A stretch of DNA of 64,000 nt from JOPF136 sp963773835 (GCA_963773835.1 CAVZCQ010000004.1:930001-994000); one strand, 5' to 3'; counted from the stretch's first letter, positions 9,282 to 18,250 are shown. The notes: generated from the sequence alone by a model not told the origin. A program made the numbers and translations.

Positions 9282-10103
9282 TTACTGTTCCCCGGAGAGC
9301 ACCTCAGGGCCGGTGGGCGAGGGGACGCCCCCGTCAGGTTCCACAGTGACGGCAAACGCTTTGGGCGCCTTCGGCGCCGTGTACATCGGCTTCATCAGCG
9401 CGGCATTGCCGTGCACGTCCGGCACAAACACCCCCGCGCTCTCCGGCGCGCCCTTCTCCGGCATGCACCACAACTGGTAGGACATTCCGGCGCTCAGTGG
9501 CGGCAAATTCGAGGCCACAAACAGCAGGCCTTTCTTCGGGTGGTAGTAAACCTTTCCTTCCGGCCACGGCCACGGCGCCGTTCCGCTCATCAGCTTCACG
9601 CGCACCGTGTCGGACGAATGCAGCATGTCGAGCACCGCCTTCGTGCGGTCCAACTCGTGCTGTTTGTCCGACAGTTGCGCCACGAGCGCGTTCACTTCGA
9701 GCGCGCTCCGCCGGTGCTGCTCCACGAGCAGCGTCGTCCCCGCCACCAGCACCAGAGCCGCCATAGCCCAGCCCAGATTCGAGGGATTCCAGAAGCTCGC
9801 GCGCCTCCCCGTCCCGCTCGCTCCGACCGGCGCCACGCGAGGCGCCGCAGCGACCGTAGCCTCCCGCGGGGCAACCGATTTCACGCGCAGCTCCGCCAGC
9901 AACTGCCGCCGCACGCGCTCCGGTGGCGCTGCCGCTGGAGCTGAAAATGCCAGCAGCGCGGCAAACGACCGGGCTTCCAGGTAGCGCGCCCGGCAGTGCC
10001 CGCACTCCTCCAGATGCGCGCGCAGCACGGCGCAGTCCTCATCCCCCAGCAGCTCCAGTGCCAGCAGGTCGATGTCTTCCGCGAATTGGGGATGCTCGCT
10101 CAT
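9282..10103 (-). CDS. anti-sigma factor, RskA type with zinc-finger N-terminus
   Basis: 273 residues. Residues ~1-45 hold the ZAS-like motif H-x3-C-x2-C (HLEECGHC), which binds the sigma factor. A single membrane helix lies near residues 110-130, followed by a short coiled segment and a periplasmic RskA domain (MSYQLWCMPEKGAPESAGVF). The gene overlaps the upstream sigma gene by four bases (ATGA), the usual organisation for an ECF sigma and its cognate membrane anti-sigma. RskA-type anti-sigmas are released by regulated proteolysis or redox change; the bacillithiol-type deacetylase gene divergent at 10910 would fit a thiol/redox stress response. Confidence 0.9.
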   Translation of the reverse strand: MSEHPQFAEDIDLLALELLGDEDCAVLRAHLEECGHCRARYLEARSFAALLAFSAPAAAPPERVRRQLLAELRVKSVAPREATVAAAPRVAPVGASGTGRRASFWNPSNLGWAMAALVLVAGTTLLVEQHRRSALEVNALVAQLSDKQHELDRTKAVLDMLHSSDTVRVKLMSGTAPWPWPEGKVYYHPKKGLLFVASNLPPLSAGMSYQLWCMPEKGAPESAGVFVPDVHGNAALMKPMYTAPKAPKAFAVTVEPDGGVPSPTGPEVLSGEQ

Positions 10104-10717
10104 TTCCCGCTCAGACTCTGTGCTCCGCGCACCCCTCCGAATTCTCTTCGCAGCGCCGCCACCGCTGCGCGCAGCCGGCTTTTGATCGTCCCCAGCGGCT
10201 CGCCCGTGTGCCGCGCGAGTTCGGTGTGCGTCAGCCCTTCAAAATACGCCAGTTCAATCACTGCTCGATGCGACTCCGACAGCCGCGCCATCGCGGCGCG
10301 CACCTGGTCAGCCAGCCGCTGGCGCGAAATCTCGTCCTCCAGGTCGAACGCCAGCGGGATTTCCGCCACGGCGGCCACCGCATCGGAATCCGAATCGGCC
10401 GCCGGGTCGCGTTGCCGCAGCCGGTCGATGGCCCGATGCCGCGCCGCCACCGCCAGCCAGGCCGGCAGCGACCCTCGCTGCGGATCGAACCGCGACGCCA
10501 CGATCCACAGCCGGTGGAACGTGTCCTGCAGCACCTCTTCCGCCGCTGTCGCTTCCCGCAGCACCCGCAGCGCCACCGCATACACCAGGCTGGCGTAACG
10601 GTCGTAGGCTTCGGCCAGCGCCGCTTCTTCTCTCCTCACAATCCTCCGGACCAGGGCATGGTCCGCCTCTCGTGTTTGTTCCACAGAGCTGCGCGCGGCC
10701 GCTTTGGAAGCTTCCAT
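10100..10717 (-). CDS. ECF-family RNA polymerase sigma-70 factor
   Basis: 205 residues from ATG 10717; a longer form using upstream in-frame GTG codons cannot be excluded because no strong ribosome site marks either. Region 2 is clear (AEAYDRYASLVYAVALRVL and EEVLQDTFHRLW), as is region 4 with its helix-turn-helix (HTELARHTGEPLGTIKSRL). The pattern matches SigK-like ECF factors that pair with RskA anti-sigmas. It overlaps the anti-sigma gene by four bases. Its target promoters are not identifiable from this window. Confidence 0.9.
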   Translation of the reverse strand: MEASKAAARSSVEQTREADHALVRRIVRREEAALAEAYDRYASLVYAVALRVLREATAAEEVLQDTFHRLWIVASRFDPQRGSLPAWLAVAARHRAIDRLRQRDPAADSDSDAVAAVAEIPLAFDLEDEISRQRLADQVRAAMARLSESHRAVIELAYFEGLTHTELARHTGEPLGTIKSRLRAAVAALRREFGGVRGAQSLSGK

Positions 10718-10825
10718 GAAGGGTACGCGAACTGGGGCAATTCGGATGCCGAGTGTGGCATAAATGCGACGCACCGACAATGGAACTGGTTTCCGTGATT
10801 TGTGACGGGTGTCTGGCCTGCCCGC

Positions 10826-10844
10826 CCTGCCTACCGCAGGCAGG
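10826..10844. repeat. palindromic REP-like element, copy 1
   Basis: CCTGCCT and AGGCAGG form a perfect 7-bp stem around a 5-base loop in the divergent region between the sigma gene and bshB1. A closely related palindrome (GCCTGCC/GGCAGGC) lies at 12296-12312. Confidence 0.6.
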
Positions 10845-10909
10845 CGGCATGCGGGCGCCGGCATTTCTGGCGGGTCACGAGTCACCAGTCACTCTGCTAT
10901 CCTTTCCCC

Positions 10910-11626
10910 ATGCCCCTCGACCTGCTCGCCATTGCCGCGCATCCCGACGACGTGGAGCTGACCTGCGGCGGCACGCTGCTCAAAATGGCCCAGGCCGGCT
11001 ACACAACCGGAATCCTGGATCTGACCCGTGGGGAGATGGGCACGCGCGGCGACGCGGAAACTCGCCGCTGCGAGGCCGCAGCAGCAGCTCGCATTCTCCG
11101 CGTCCGCCGCCGGGAAAATCTCGGTCTCCCGGACGCCCGCCTCGCCGCCGATGAAGAATCGAAACTCGCCGTGGCCCGCGCCATCCGCACTCTGCGCCCG
11201 CATTGCGTGATTCTTCCTTACTGGGAGGCGCGCCACCCGGACCACTACACCGCTTCCAAGCTAGGCTACGAAGGATGTTTCCTGGCGGGACTGAAGCGGC
11301 TGGCCCTCGATGGTGAACCCTTCCGCCCGTTCAAAATCCTCTATTCCACCGCCTACGCGCACGTCCGCCCCACGTTTGTGGTGGATATCACCCAGCAGTT
11401 CGCGCGCCGGGCGCGCGCCATCGCCTGTTACGGCTCGCAATTCCGCCCCAAGGCCGCCGACCGCAAATCGAAGGTGTACCTCCCGCTCGACCGTCTATCG
11501 GATCAAATGGAGCTGCTCGCCAGGCATTACGGGGAAATGATCGGCGTGCGTTACGGTGAGCCGTTCGTGGTCAAAGAGTTGATGCAGGTAGAAGATGTGG
11601 TGCGCCTTCCCGTCCGCAGCATTTAG
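10910..11626 (+). CDS. bshB1: PIG-L deacetylase, bacillithiol biosynthesis BshB1 type
   Basis: 238 residues from the ATG at 10910. The zinc-binding signature AAHPDDVELTCGGT is at residues ~8-21, the second His region is ARHPDHYTAS, and the segment GEMGTRGDAETRR followed by ENLGLPD is distinctive for BshB1 proteins. BshB1 deacetylates N-acetylglucosaminyl-L-malate in bacillithiol synthesis, a low-molecular-weight thiol pathway in Firmicutes, Deinococcus and Acidobacteria. The other genes of the pathway (bshA, bshC) are not in the window. Closely related LmbE-family deacetylases act on mycothiol conjugates or antibiotics, so the substrate is a family-based call. Confidence 0.85.
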   Translation: MPLDLLAIAAHPDDVELTCGGTLLKMAQAGYTTGILDLTRGEMGTRGDAETRRCEAAAAARILRVRRRENLGLPDARLAADEESKLAVARAIRTLRPHCVILPYWEARHPDHYTASKLGYEGCFLAGLKRLALDGEPFRPFKILYSTAYAHVRPTFVVDITQQFARRARAIACYGSQFRPKAADRKSKVYLPLDRLSDQMELLARHYGEMIGVRYGEPFVVKELMQVEDVVRLPVRSI

Positions 11627-11628
11627 TA

Positions 11629-11650
11629 GCACAGGCAATCTTGCCTGTGC
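11629..11650. repeat. perfect palindrome directly after bshB1
   Basis: GCACAGGCAA and TTGCCTGTGC form a 10-bp perfect stem around two bases, starting three bases after the bshB1 stop. It has no T-tract, so it is more like a dispersed palindromic repeat than an intrinsic terminator, though it could stabilise the transcript 3' end. Confidence 0.7.
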
Positions 11651-11812
11651 CCCACGCCCCTCATCGCAACCTGTGTCTGGAAAATCTACTCGCTCCAACA
11701 TCGAACCGGGTGCTGAATCGCAGATTGCCGAGCCTACTTTCCTGTCTCCGTGCTCTCCGTGACTCCGTGATCTCCGTGTTAAATCGCTTCCTAAACCGTC
11801 CGCTTGCGGGCT

Positions 11813-12040
11813 CTACCCTCCCATCTCCTCCTGCGCAAACACGTATCCCGGCAGCGTTTGCCCCTCGGCGCTGCGCTCCACGCGCACGCGAACGCGGTTG
11901 TCCGTGCCTTCACTCTCCCCGGCTTTGGTGAGCATGGCGTACGTCGCCAGCGCCTCGGAATACACCTTGGTCACCAGGAATTCTTCTCCCGTCCCCTGTT
12001 TTTTCCACACCTGCCCGACTTGAATTTTGCGCGCAGCCAT
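11813..12040 (-). CDS. small conserved-type hypothetical protein
   Basis: 75 residues, starting MAARKIQVGQVWKKQGTGEE. The composition is that of a small all-beta protein (alternating V/T/R strands, YAMLTK in the middle). It reads as a real gene because it is compact, has no hydrophobic or repeat artefacts, and sits alone between convergent neighbours. I do not recognise a named family. The product is probably cytosolic; no signal or membrane segment is present. Confidence 0.6.
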   Translation of the reverse strand: MAARKIQVGQVWKKQGTGEEFLVTKVYSEALATYAMLTKAGESEGTDNRVRVRVERSAEGQTLPGYVFAQEEMGG

Positions 12041-12357
12041 CCCTCAGCTCCAACGTGCGTACGACTTTACAGGCTGGACGCTGCCCCGTCAACGCACGTA
12101 GTGGCACCGTCACACGTGGCTGTGTCTCGCCCAACCGGCTCAAACCACGGCAATCGCAGAAGTGCAAGCTTGCCCTCGCCCTGTAGCTCAGGTCCCGCCA
12201 TTGGCGGCTCGCATTCGCCGTCAATGGCTGACCTGAGGCCCTTCCCATCGGAAACCCCCGCACCCTTTGTTGGAGACGGCACAAAGGGGTGCGGCCTGCC
12301 TGCGGCAGGCACACCCCCATTTCCCTCCTGTCATCCTGCGGGGAATTGCGGAAGTGG
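12041..12357. other. non-coding stretch with strong hairpins, left junction of the Rhs region
   Basis: No credible gene. Positions 12260-12296 can fold into a long stem (CCGCACCC...GGGTGCGG with inner TTTGT/ACAAA), immediately followed by a second palindrome at 12296-12312 (GCCTGCC, loop TGC, GGCAGGC). Similarity to the Rhs core begins abruptly at about 12358, so this marks a recombination junction. Confidence 0.6.
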
Positions 12358-13581
12358 TATTCTCATCGATACGACGGAAACAATATGCGGGTGGAAAAAG
12401 CAAACGCCTCCGGCGGCACGCTCTACTGGCGCAATATCGCGGGAAGTTCCATGGCCGAATCGGATTTGACGGGAAGCACCACGAATGGAGCTTACCTCGA
12501 GTACGTGTTCTTCGCCGGCCGACGGCTGGCGCGGCGGGACAGCTCTGGTAATGTGCTCTTTTACTTTACGGATCACCTCGGGAACTCGCACACCATCACC
12601 AATGCCACCGGAACGGTGTGTTACGATGCGGATTTCACCCCCTACGGCACGGAAATGGTTCACACGAACACCTGCCCGCAGAACTACAAATTCACCGGCT
12701 ACGAGCGCGACCCGGAGACCGGGCTAGACTACGCTTTCGCCCGCTATTACAGCTCCAGCCTGGGCCGTTTCCTGGGCGCCGATCCGTTCCCGAGCTTCAT
12801 CGGCAGTCCGCAGTCAGAGAATCGCTACACCTACGTAATGAACAGTCCCACGAACCTTGTGGACCCGGCTGGGCTCGCCGGAGGGCCAGCGTATGCGTGC
12901 GGCGATGATGGGTGGGGCTGCGGAGGCGGAGGATTTGGGGCCGGAGGGGGGAGTTGCACGCTCGATGGCATCTCGACTTTTTGTTCCATCGTTGGCGACG
13001 CAATTGGGGCTGGGGGTGCAGTTCAATGTCCGGAAAACGTTTGTTCATACTATTCACCAAGCGGAGGATTCGTCCAGTTCGTAGCGGGTGCAGGGGGTGC
13101 GACGGGATACCTAGGGATTCAGCAGATGCCCGAGGAGCTGAACGAGGTCAACGGCGGGTTTATGACCAATGCGCAGTACGAAGCTTACAAAGAACAGCAG
13201 GCTCTTGCGGACATATACGCAGTTTTCAAGGTCATTTGTCGGAATCTCGGCTGCGATCCTAAAGAAATGTTTAGCGTAAATTACTCTCATTCAGCTATGG
13301 TTTGGTCCGTCCAAGTGCCCGGCTATACGGTCGATCCCAATAACTTGGACGGTTACTGGAGTGATCCAATCACAAGGTTTCACGGAGGGAATCCGTCTTG
13401 GTATTCGGGGTTCTTCTTCGATACCCCGCATTTGATCGGGAGTGACCCTATTAGTGCACATATCGATCCGTTTGGGCCCCTCAACCCCTTGCATTACCTG
13501 GTTCAGCTGCCTGCAATGCTCTTCCCAGCAGGTCAGTCCGGCACGGCGAATTGTTCTGTGGCCGGAGGGTGCAACTTCTAG
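12289..13581 (+). CDS. orphan Rhs core fragment with unique C-terminal tip, copy 1
   Basis: Only the end of an Rhs protein is present. Rhs similarity starts near 12358 (Y-S-..-DGNNMRVEK); an in-frame ATG is at 12385. The core runs through YYFTD-type sequence (FYFTDHLGNS), the Rhs-associated core motif YDADFTPYG and ETGLDYAFARYY...LGRFLGADP, ending at VDPAGL near 12876, the usual boundary with the variable toxin tip. The tip (~230 residues) starts Gly/Cys-rich and ends in NCSVAGGCNF; no toxin family is recognisable. There is no ribosome site or N-terminal YD-repeat shell, so it is best read as a displaced rhs-CT cassette or relic. The first ~23 codons of the frame are not Rhs. Confidence 0.7.
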   Translation: MRPACGRHTPISLLSSCGELRKWYSHRYDGNNMRVEKANASGGTLYWRNIAGSSMAESDLTGSTTNGAYLEYVFFAGRRLARRDSSGNVLFYFTDHLGNSHTITNATGTVCYDADFTPYGTEMVHTNTCPQNYKFTGYERDPETGLDYAFARYYSSSLGRFLGADPFPSFIGSPQSENRYTYVMNSPTNLVDPAGLAGGPAYACGDDGWGCGGGGFGAGGGSCTLDGISTFCSIVGDAIGAGGAVQCPENVCSYYSPSGGFVQFVAGAGGATGYLGIQQMPEELNEVNGGFMTNAQYEAYKEQQALADIYAVFKVICRNLGCDPKEMFSVNYSHSAMVWSVQVPGYTVDPNNLDGYWSDPITRFHGGNPSWYSGFFFDTPHLIGSDPISAHIDPFGPLNPLHYLVQLPAMLFPAGQSGTANCSVAGGCNF

Positions 13582-13615
13582 CCTTATTACGTACTGCGCG
13601 CGTTTCTGCGAGGCC

Positions 13616-14188
13616 GTGGTGAGTTTAACAAACGATCTATGCATTCGGCCCATCAAAGCGGACCGACGCTCAATACAGCGGCCTGGAATACTTCTCCGTG
13701 AATGTGCCTGTGTGCTTGCTCTTGTTGCTGCGACCGTGCTGACGGTTTCAACGCTGCATGCGCAGGTTAGAAGGCAGATTACGGTTCGGTACCTCGATTT
13801 TAGGTCGGGAGAGCCTATGCCTAAGCTGCACGTGGAGGTCGTCTTTTGGAATGGAGAGTTCCAGAAAGTTGGTGGCCGCGGTCGCGGGATTCCTCCCAGC
13901 AGGGTGGTGAAAAAAAGCTGGGCGACGACCGACAGCGACGGCAATGTACTTGTTGACGTTCCTGACCCGGTTCCCGATCACGTTTCTCTCAATATTCGGC
14001 CGCAAGAGTTACGAGATCCCGGGACGCCGTCCTTCACTCCGCGCGAACTTTTAGTGGCGGGTGTAGTTGTCCCTTATAAACACGCCCAAAATGCATCGAA
14101 AGTAAAGCAGTCGCCCAAGCCAGGCGAGATTATAGTTCTGGGCCAGCGGCTAAGTGCCCTGGACCGAATGCGTCAGGAAGTTCCCTGA
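13616..14188 (+). CDS. exported hypothetical protein next to Rhs tip 1 (possible immunity or accessory protein)
   Basis: About 190 residues from GTG 13616; the start is uncertain because the frame is open further upstream. A signal-like segment ends in VLTVSTLHAQ, after which the protein looks like one beta-sandwich domain with a DSDGNVLVDVPDP loop, as in carboxypeptidase-regulatory or SpaA-like domains. It lies 34 bases after the stop of Rhs copy 1. Polymorphic toxin tips are usually followed by their immunity gene, so a protective role is possible, but export to the periplasm would be atypical unless the toxin acts there. No family is recognised. Confidence 0.5.
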   Translation: MVSLTNDLCIRPIKADRRSIQRPGILLRECACVLALVAATVLTVSTLHAQVRRQITVRYLDFRSGEPMPKLHVEVVFWNGEFQKVGGRGRGIPPSRVVKKSWATTDSDGNVLVDVPDPVPDHVSLNIRPQELRDPGTPSFTPRELLVAGVVVPYKHAQNASKVKQSPKPGEIIVLGQRLSALDRMRQEVP

Positions 14189-14199
14189 AACGCCCCTGC

Positions 14200-14330
14200 A
14201 TGCCGAGTTCGATGCCATCGGACGGATGCGAGCTTACATTCAGGGTTGGAAGCTTTCCGTCAATTCATATCGACAACGGAACTATACATCTTGACACCGA
14301 ACATCCCCTGTGGGGCTCCGGCTTTCGACT
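14200..14330 (+). pseudogene. relic of a third Rhs C-terminal tip
   Basis: The frame from 14200 reads HIDNGTIHLDTEHP near 14262-14305. This closely resembles HNDGTFHLDTADP at the very end of Rhs copy 2 (about 15591-15630). The relic is out of frame with, and fused at about 14310-14330 to, the core fragment of copy 2. It therefore looks like the 3' end of an earlier tip left behind at a cassette junction. Confidence 0.5.
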
Positions 14331-15722
14331 GCGGCGAGCCAGGCCACTTCCGGCGCGGATTGCTGGGGCCAGACGTTTGGCATCGATGCGGTCGCTAATC
14401 TGGGCTCCGTCAGCGTGTCGCAGTGCACCGGGTACACTTTGAGCGTCACCGTCAACGCCAATAACCAGATCACGGGCACCGGCTTCTCCTATGACGCGGC
14501 GGGAAACATGACGCAGGACGGCAGCGGCAACACCTACACCTTTGACGCGGAAAACCGGATCGTTACCGCCTCGGGAATGAGCGGCGGGCCGTACTCCTAC
14601 ACCTTCGACGGAAACAACATGCGGGTGGAAAAGGCAAACGCCTCCAGCGGCACCTTCTCCTGGCGCAATATCGCCGGAAGTTCCATCGCCGAATCGGACC
14701 TGACGGGAAGCACCACGAATGGAGCTTACTTCGAGTACGTGTTCTTCGCCGGCCGCCGGCTGGCCCGCCGAGACAGCTCTGGAAATGTGCTCTTTTACTT
14801 TACGGACCATCTTGGCAACTCGCACACAATCACCAATGCAACCGGGACGGTGTGCTACGATGCGGATTTCACACCCTACGGCACGGAAATGGCCCACACG
14901 AACACCTGCCCGCAGAACTACAAATTCACCGGCTACGAGCGCGACCCGGAGACCGGACTGGACTACGCTTTCGCTCGCTATTACAGCTCAAGCCTGGGCC
15001 GTTTCCTCGGTGCCGATCCCTTCCCCAGCCTGACGGGGCATCCGCAGACGGAGAATCGATACGCGTACGTTAGCAATGACCCGTCGAATTTTGTAGACCC
15101 CGCTGGGCTGTCCGGAGGGCCAAGATATACATGCGGCGATGACGGGTGGGGCTGTCCGGTTAGTCCACGCGGCGGCATCGGCAGCTACGGAAACGCGATC
15201 TGGGGCAACGACATCTTCGATGCTATAACTGGCCAACCTGGCACATACCTCTCCCGCGACATGTACGGTAACTTGTCTTGGGGATTTTCAATTCCAGCAT
15301 GGTACTCTGCAATAGCAACCCTGGAACAGCAGCATATCGCTGCTTCACGGGGCGCATATTATGCCCAGCTTGGCGCAACTGTGGGGGCTTTGCAGGCAGC
15401 AGGTGTCTCCTCGGATAAGATTCAAGCGTTTATCAATGCGAACAATTCCTTTGACTCAAATACGGTCCAGATTGAAGGCGGCAACTTCGATTTCCTCAAT
15501 CCGGTCGACCAATTCGGCAATCCGATAATCGACCTGAGCTGTCCGATGGAGCGGTGCGATGAGGGCAGGCTAGGCACTCTTGATTTTAGTCACAACGATG
15601 GGACATTTCACCTTGACACAGCAGACCCATACAATTTTCCGGGTGGCACGCTGGAACATTTCTTTGTGGACCTTTTTCTTGGTAACTTTTTCTACGTTGC
15701 CATTCCCCGTCCGTGGCCATAA
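14310..15722 (+). CDS. orphan Rhs core fragment with a different C-terminal tip, copy 2
   Basis: 470 codons from an arbitrary GTG. It holds slightly more core than copy 1: a YD-type repeat (FSYDAAGNMTQDGSGN, then TYTFDAENRI) precedes the shared block from DGNNMRVEKANAS to FVDPAGL (about 14605-15110). The nucleotide sequence of the shared block is highly similar to copy 1 (roughly nine bases in ten by eye), while everything after DPAGL differs apart from a short Gly/Cys stretch. The ~200-residue tip ends with HNDGTFHLDTADP and a hydrophobic tail. No known toxin domain is recognisable. Like copy 1 it lacks the N-terminal shell and a proper start, so expression probably requires recombination with a full-length rhs gene elsewhere. 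Confidence 0.7.
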   Translation: MGLRLSTAASQATSGADCWGQTFGIDAVANLGSVSVSQCTGYTLSVTVNANNQITGTGFSYDAAGNMTQDGSGNTYTFDAENRIVTASGMSGGPYSYTFDGNNMRVEKANASSGTFSWRNIAGSSIAESDLTGSTTNGAYFEYVFFAGRRLARRDSSGNVLFYFTDHLGNSHTITNATGTVCYDADFTPYGTEMAHTNTCPQNYKFTGYERDPETGLDYAFARYYSSSLGRFLGADPFPSLTGHPQTENRYAYVSNDPSNFVDPAGLSGGPRYTCGDDGWGCPVSPRGGIGSYGNAIWGNDIFDAITGQPGTYLSRDMYGNLSWGFSIPAWYSAIATLEQQHIAASRGAYYAQLGATVGALQAAGVSSDKIQAFINANNSFDSNTVQIEGGNFDFLNPVDQFGNPIIDLSCPMERCDEGRLGTLDFSHNDGTFHLDTADPYNFPGGTLEHFFVDLFLGNFFYVAIPRPWP

Positions 15723-16821
15723 AAAGCCTGCGTCTCAAACCAGGCCGCTCTGGACTCTCAATGTCAGAGCGCTGGGCTACGCGCAACCAGCTGTTCACGA
15801 AGGGGGCCCGTACTCGTTGCCACCGATGGAGCCCCTCTGCTTCGTGGGCCACGGCAACGTTGCGATAACTTTCATCACGCGCACGGCACCGGAATCGCTG
15901 CCCCGGCGCGGAGATACGACATCGCTTCCTCTGTCATTGAACGCTTTGTTCCTGTATTCAACCGCAGGAACGGTAGAGACGAAACTCGATTGGCCCACAG
16001 CGTCGGACCGATCGCGGATCACCCCTGTACAAGGGGGCGGATTTGTTGTTGTCACGCCGGATTTGTTGATTCGGTATTCGCCCGAATTCAAGCGCTTGAA
16101 AGAGCTTCCCCTCTACCTTAGCCGCGAAGCCGAGCTAGTATCTTTCACACTTGGAGCGTCGCCCGCAGGTAAGTATATGCTGATCAGCTACGAACTCCCT
16201 AACGGCCTTCAAGAGCGACACAAGGTGATCGATCTGCTGAACCTGCGCATCGTTGAGCAATGGGAATTTCTCGATTTGGATCGGCGCTGGGTTGCCGGAA
16301 TTTCGGACCAAGGAATGTCGATCAATGGGGTTTGGGGTGGGGCAAGCAGCCTGGGCGTTCCCGGCAGTATCCCCACCGATTCACCGTGCCCCTCGACGAA
16401 CCCGGGTTGCCTGCGTGGCACCTTCGTGAATGACGATACTCTTTTTTCATGGGCCCCGCCCAACCGGAGCCGTGGCCGGGGCCCAGAGCTACGCTTGATG
16501 CGTACGAACGCGAGAGTCGTTTTGATTCAAGAATTGCCATTAGGCGAGGTCATCCATCCTTTCTACCCGGTCGTTGGAGGCGGAAGGTTTGCCCTTGCTA
16601 TCTACAAGGGGCATGGAGGGAGCGAATCTTTCGACATCGCTCCGCATTTCATTCTCAATGAGATCAGAGTCTACGACAGCCAAACCGGGCAGGAGGTTGA
16701 TTCGCTTGACGGGAAGTCCCAGAAAATAAAATCAATTTCCGCCTTTGCACTTTCTGCCGACGGTGCATTGCTTGGGCTGATCGACCATGATGGAATTCTG
16801 CGCGTGTACCAATTGCCGTGA
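15664..16821 (+). CDS. exported beta-propeller-like hypothetical protein overlapping Rhs tip 2
   Basis: About 385 residues from TTG 15664; ATG 15598 is an alternative that would add residues ahead of the same hydrophobic segment (WTFFLVTFSTLPFPVRG). The body contains repeated 40-60-residue beta units with patterns such as LLIRYSPEFKRL, LRIVEQWEFLD and LSADGALLGLIDHDG, resembling a WD40/YVTN-like propeller. The 5' end overlaps the final codons of Rhs copy 2, so its placement parallels the exported gene after copy 1. A role as immunity or partner for tip 2 is conjecture. The sequence is intact and well coded. Confidence 0.6.
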   Translation: MWTFFLVTFSTLPFPVRGHKKPASQTRPLWTLNVRALGYAQPAVHEGGPYSLPPMEPLCFVGHGNVAITFITRTAPESLPRRGDTTSLPLSLNALFLYSTAGTVETKLDWPTASDRSRITPVQGGGFVVVTPDLLIRYSPEFKRLKELPLYLSREAELVSFTLGASPAGKYMLISYELPNGLQERHKVIDLLNLRIVEQWEFLDLDRRWVAGISDQGMSINGVWGGASSLGVPGSIPTDSPCPSTNPGCLRGTFVNDDTLFSWAPPNRSRGRGPELRLMRTNARVVLIQELPLGEVIHPFYPVVGGGRFALAIYKGHGGSESFDIAPHFILNEIRVYDSQTGQEVDSLDGKSQKIKSISAFALSADGALLGLIDHDGILRVYQLP

Positions 16822-17050
16822 ATCCTTCTCGACGGAGATGCTGCAGGCCCGCTGACCCAACAACAATTTGGGGTCAGATCTATGGTTGCGCGCGACAATG
16901 AACAGAGTCGATCATGTCGATGCCAGGATACTGGGTGGCGATGCCGAACGATTGATCTAATGGAATGGGCCCATCCCGATTCCTGCTACGAGCGAAGCTT
17001 TGCTACGCTCGTGCGCGGTCCGGAGAGGGACATCCAAGTAGATTTCGACA

Positions 17051-17215
17051 GTGGGTCTCGACATCGCGAAGCTGGGTTTTCAGATTCACGGCGCGGATGT
17101 GGAGGGGCACCCCGCGACCCCAACGACAGCTTCGAAGGACACAGGCTGCCTGATGCCTCGCCGACTGGCTCCGCGCACGCCGACAGAAAACCTACCTCAG
17201 TTCTCCGCATCTGCG
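17051..17215 (+). pseudogene. IS110-family transposase N-terminal remnant
   Basis: The frame from 17051 begins VGLDIAKLGFQIHGADVEGH, which matches the N-terminus of IS110 (DEDD) transposases, where D of the 'GvDlAk' motif is the first catalytic acid. After about 25 codons similarity jumps to another frame (RQLRRTQAA at 17124-17150), so a frameshift and an early stop are present. The remaining ~300 residues, including the serine-containing C-terminal domain, are missing. Confidence 0.65.
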
Positions 17216-17559
17216 CTTCTTGCATCCCGAAAGGATTTGAGGGGCCCCAAGCGGTCCGCGGCGCGTGCGGAGATTCCGCATCCTCGGTCCTCGTCTCACT
17301 TTGACCTTCGATCTCTCTCACGTAGTCGCCCTCCCCACCACCGCCTCAATTTGAGACACGCTTTCTGTGTCCCGGACGGTTTTGCGGGATGCGCTTTTTG
17401 CATCCCGACCCTTCGGGACGCGACCCCGTTTCCCACGCCGCCACAACTCTCCCGCCCCATCTCAATTTGATTCACGCCGGAGACCGCCCAATTCTCCGCG
17501 CCGCCCGCCCGTCTCAATCTGCGAACCTCGGCCTTTAGCCGCCATGTAAATATTTCCTA

Positions 17560-17588
17560 TTGACTTGAGTATACTACTGTGTTATAGT
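17560..17588 (+). promoter_or_regulatory. sigma-70-like promoter upstream of repeat region
   Basis: TTGACT (17560-17565), 17-base spacer, TATAGT (17583-17588), in an AT-rich patch within GC-rich DNA. No protein gene follows within 700 bases; the transcript would cover the G-run repeat region, so a non-coding RNA is possible. Confidence 0.5.
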
Positions 17589-17599
17589 CCGTCCGGATG

Positions 17600-18250
17600 A
17601 TTATTGATGCCTCGTCTCAGACCAATCCGAGACCTCGCGGGCGAACTTCATGCTAACTCGTCTGCTTTGTGCAGATGTACGAGCCTGGATCGCGTGCAGA
17701 TGCAACACCTCTGTTTTCAACGCCCGTCATCCTCTCCTCGCATCTGCACATTCCCCAGCCACTTAAACTCCAATCGTTTCAACGCCGGCACTTCTGCTGC
17801 AGCCATCTCTTTTTGTTTCTGCACATCCACGACCTGGGGGGGAGGGCCTGCCCGCCATCAGTTTGGCGGGGCTGCCCGCCGGCACTTTGGAGGGCCTGCC
17901 CGCCGGAGCCTGGTCGCCGCGGCGACCCATGGCGAAGGCGTGGCGATACTCCGTCTCAGATACGCTACCTATGGCAACTCCTCTCCCTCCGCGCGGCGCT
18001 GCACAGCCGCGTCCCTGCAACCCCTTTGTTTTCTGTGCTTTGTGCAAGTCCCCTCCGCGCAACCCATTTGGTATCAATCGTTTGAGCAACATAACAGGGG
18101 AGGGGGGGGAGCAATATGCTCCAGTTGGAGCAAAATCCTGGCACTTTCTCTCAGGCCTCGTCACTCACCACTGGCGCGCCTTTTGCGTCCCGAGCGCAGC
18201 CGAGGGGTCACTCCTTCAAGAAAACACTTTGGCTCACTCCAACATCTAAG
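17600..18250 (+). repeat. dispersed G-run repeat family, block 1
   Basis: The block shares short sequences with 31840-32210: CAGACCAATCCGAGA near 17614, and TCAATCGTTTGAGCAA near 18078 followed at once by a long G-rich run. The last unit also holds a perfect hairpin GGAGCA-ATA-TGCTCC (about 18109-18123). Internally, units of the form 'tttgtt...cg...ggggg' recur around 17720, 17815 and 18080. No protein coding is evident on either strand. Confidence 0.5.

Noticed and set aside
17051..17215. Complete IS110 element
   Set aside because: Only the first ~50 codons in two frames are recognisable.
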